A stretch of DNA of 15,140 nucleotides from Oscillospiraceae bacterium (GTDB taxonomy: Bacteria; Bacillota; Clostridia; Saccharofermentanales; Saccharofermentanaceae). Location: assembly GCA_902767145.1 (NCBI GenBank), contig CACXGG010000280.1, positions 1-15,140 of the forward strand, written 5' to 3'. Position 1 is the stretch's first letter; each line of letters begins with the position of its first letter. Below, one piece after another: positions 14,621 through 15,140 of the stretch. A program made the position numbers and the translations under genes. Under the pieces are notes generated by a model. It made no database searches. It was not told the origin of the DNA and worked only from the letters and a program-made list of their open reading frames with translations.

Positions 14621-15140
14621 ATGATCAATCTTGAAAGAAGAAAGCAGATACTCGATATCCTGGCACAGGAAGGTTCCATGAATACGAACCTTCTTTCACA
14701 GCGCCTGAACGTTACCGGCGCCACCATCAGGACAGACCTCCGCGATCTGGCCAGGGAGGGAGCCATCGTAAGGTACCACGGCGGTGTAAAGCTTCCCGAA
14801 AAGCCCAGGAACGACATGATCGAGAACTATATGATCAGGTCCATCACCCATGTCGATCTCAAGCAGAAGATCGGAAAGAAGGCCGCTGAGCTGGTGGGCA
14901 ACGGAATGACCATCTTTATGGATGCAAGTTCAACTGCTTTTCATATGATCCCTTATCTCAAGAATACTGAAGACGTTACCGTTATCACAAACGGTATAAA
15001 TACTGCCCTGGAGCTCCAGAGATATAACAACTTCAAGTCCATAATCCTGGTAGGGGGCATGATGAGACCCCACTCCGGAACCATCGAGGGTGTAATGTGC
15101 CGCGAGATGATCAACCGTTTCAGTGCAGAATATTATTTTG
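14621..15140 (+). CDS. DeoR-family transcriptional regulator (3' end outside window)
   Basis: 173 complete codons are visible. Residues 1-57 are a DeoR-type winged helix-turn-helix ('RRKQILDILAQEGSMNTNLLSQ', 'VTGATIRTDLRDLAREG', 'VRYHGGV'). The sensor domain follows, with 'KQKIGKKAAELVGNGMTIFMDASSTA', 'VITNGINTALEL' and 'ILVGGMMRP', the phosphosugar-binding fold. Such regulators usually repress a sugar uptake or catabolism operon and respond to a sugar phosphate. The target here is likely just beyond the window, downstream. No usable SD precedes the ATG: the nearest purine run, AAGG, is only 1 nt away. The promoter predicts a leaderless mRNA. The protein is cut at 'SAEYYF'; family members are about 250 residues. 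Confidence 0.92.
   Translation, partial: MINLERRKQILDILAQEGSMNTNLLSQRLNVTGATIRTDLRDLAREGAIVRYHGGVKLPEKPRNDMIENYMIRSITHVDLKQKIGKKAAELVGNGMTIFMDASSTAFHMIPYLKNTEDVTVITNGINTALELQRYNNFKSIILVGGMMRPHSGTIEGVMCREMINRFSAEYYF

Noticed and set aside
1..15140. Defence system, prophage, insertion sequence or CRISPR array
   Set aside because: No transposase, integrase, Cas, toxin-antitoxin or restriction motifs and no spaced direct repeats were seen; every unit is ordinary chromosomal content.

Overview
The window looks like a chromosomal segment of a Gram-positive anaerobe of the Clostridia, most plausibly Lachnospiraceae (Butyrivibrio-like). This is inferred from three things: a GH3 beta-glucosidase with reversed domain order, a LexA-type box of the Firmicute form GAAC-N4-GTTC, and a Y-family polymerase paired with a YolD-like small protein. 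No phage, transposon, CRISPR array or rRNA was seen. Genes are packed tightly and no gap exceeds about 130 bp.

Layout. At 8-745 there is a DUF4230 membrane-anchored protein, converging on an acyltransferase-3 membrane enzyme (767-1729, minus). A plus-strand operon follows: a CaCA-type Ca2+/Na+ antiporter, exonuclease VII large subunit (xseA, with a DUF5710 domain fused to its N-terminus) and exonuclease VII small subunit (xseB). It abuts a convergent HAD phosphatase gene (minus). An MscS-type channel (plus) converges on a minus-strand SOS-type operon of a Y-family DNA polymerase plus a short YolD-like protein. Divergent from that operon runs a plus-strand operon of a CDF cation exporter, a large GH3 beta-glucosidase and a membrane protein with a STAS-like region and a degenerate J-like region. 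This converges with and overlaps an RsuA-family pseudouridine synthase (minus). A divergent Smr-domain protein and family-4 uracil-DNA glycosylase follow (plus), then tRNA-Gln(CUG) with its own promoter and terminator, and a DeoR-family regulator cut by the window end.

Themes. DNA maintenance genes are frequent (ExoVII, translesion polymerase with YolD-like partner, Smr, UDG), but they sit in separate transcription units mixed with transport and sugar genes. I see no single new multi-gene system. The most distinctive signal is regulatory. Four genes (Y-polymerase, rsuA-like, smr-like, deoR-like) lack a convincing Shine-Dalgarno and each has a -10-like hexamer exactly 6 nt before its ATG, which predicts leaderless mRNAs starting at or next to the A of the start codon. 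For the polymerase, the -35 of this promoter overlaps a perfect GAAC-N4-GTTC LexA palindrome. Other points of note are an XseA whose conserved HxxD catalytic motif reads H-Q-G-H, the N-terminal DUF5710 fusion on the same protein, and the STAS-like/J-like/TM architecture.
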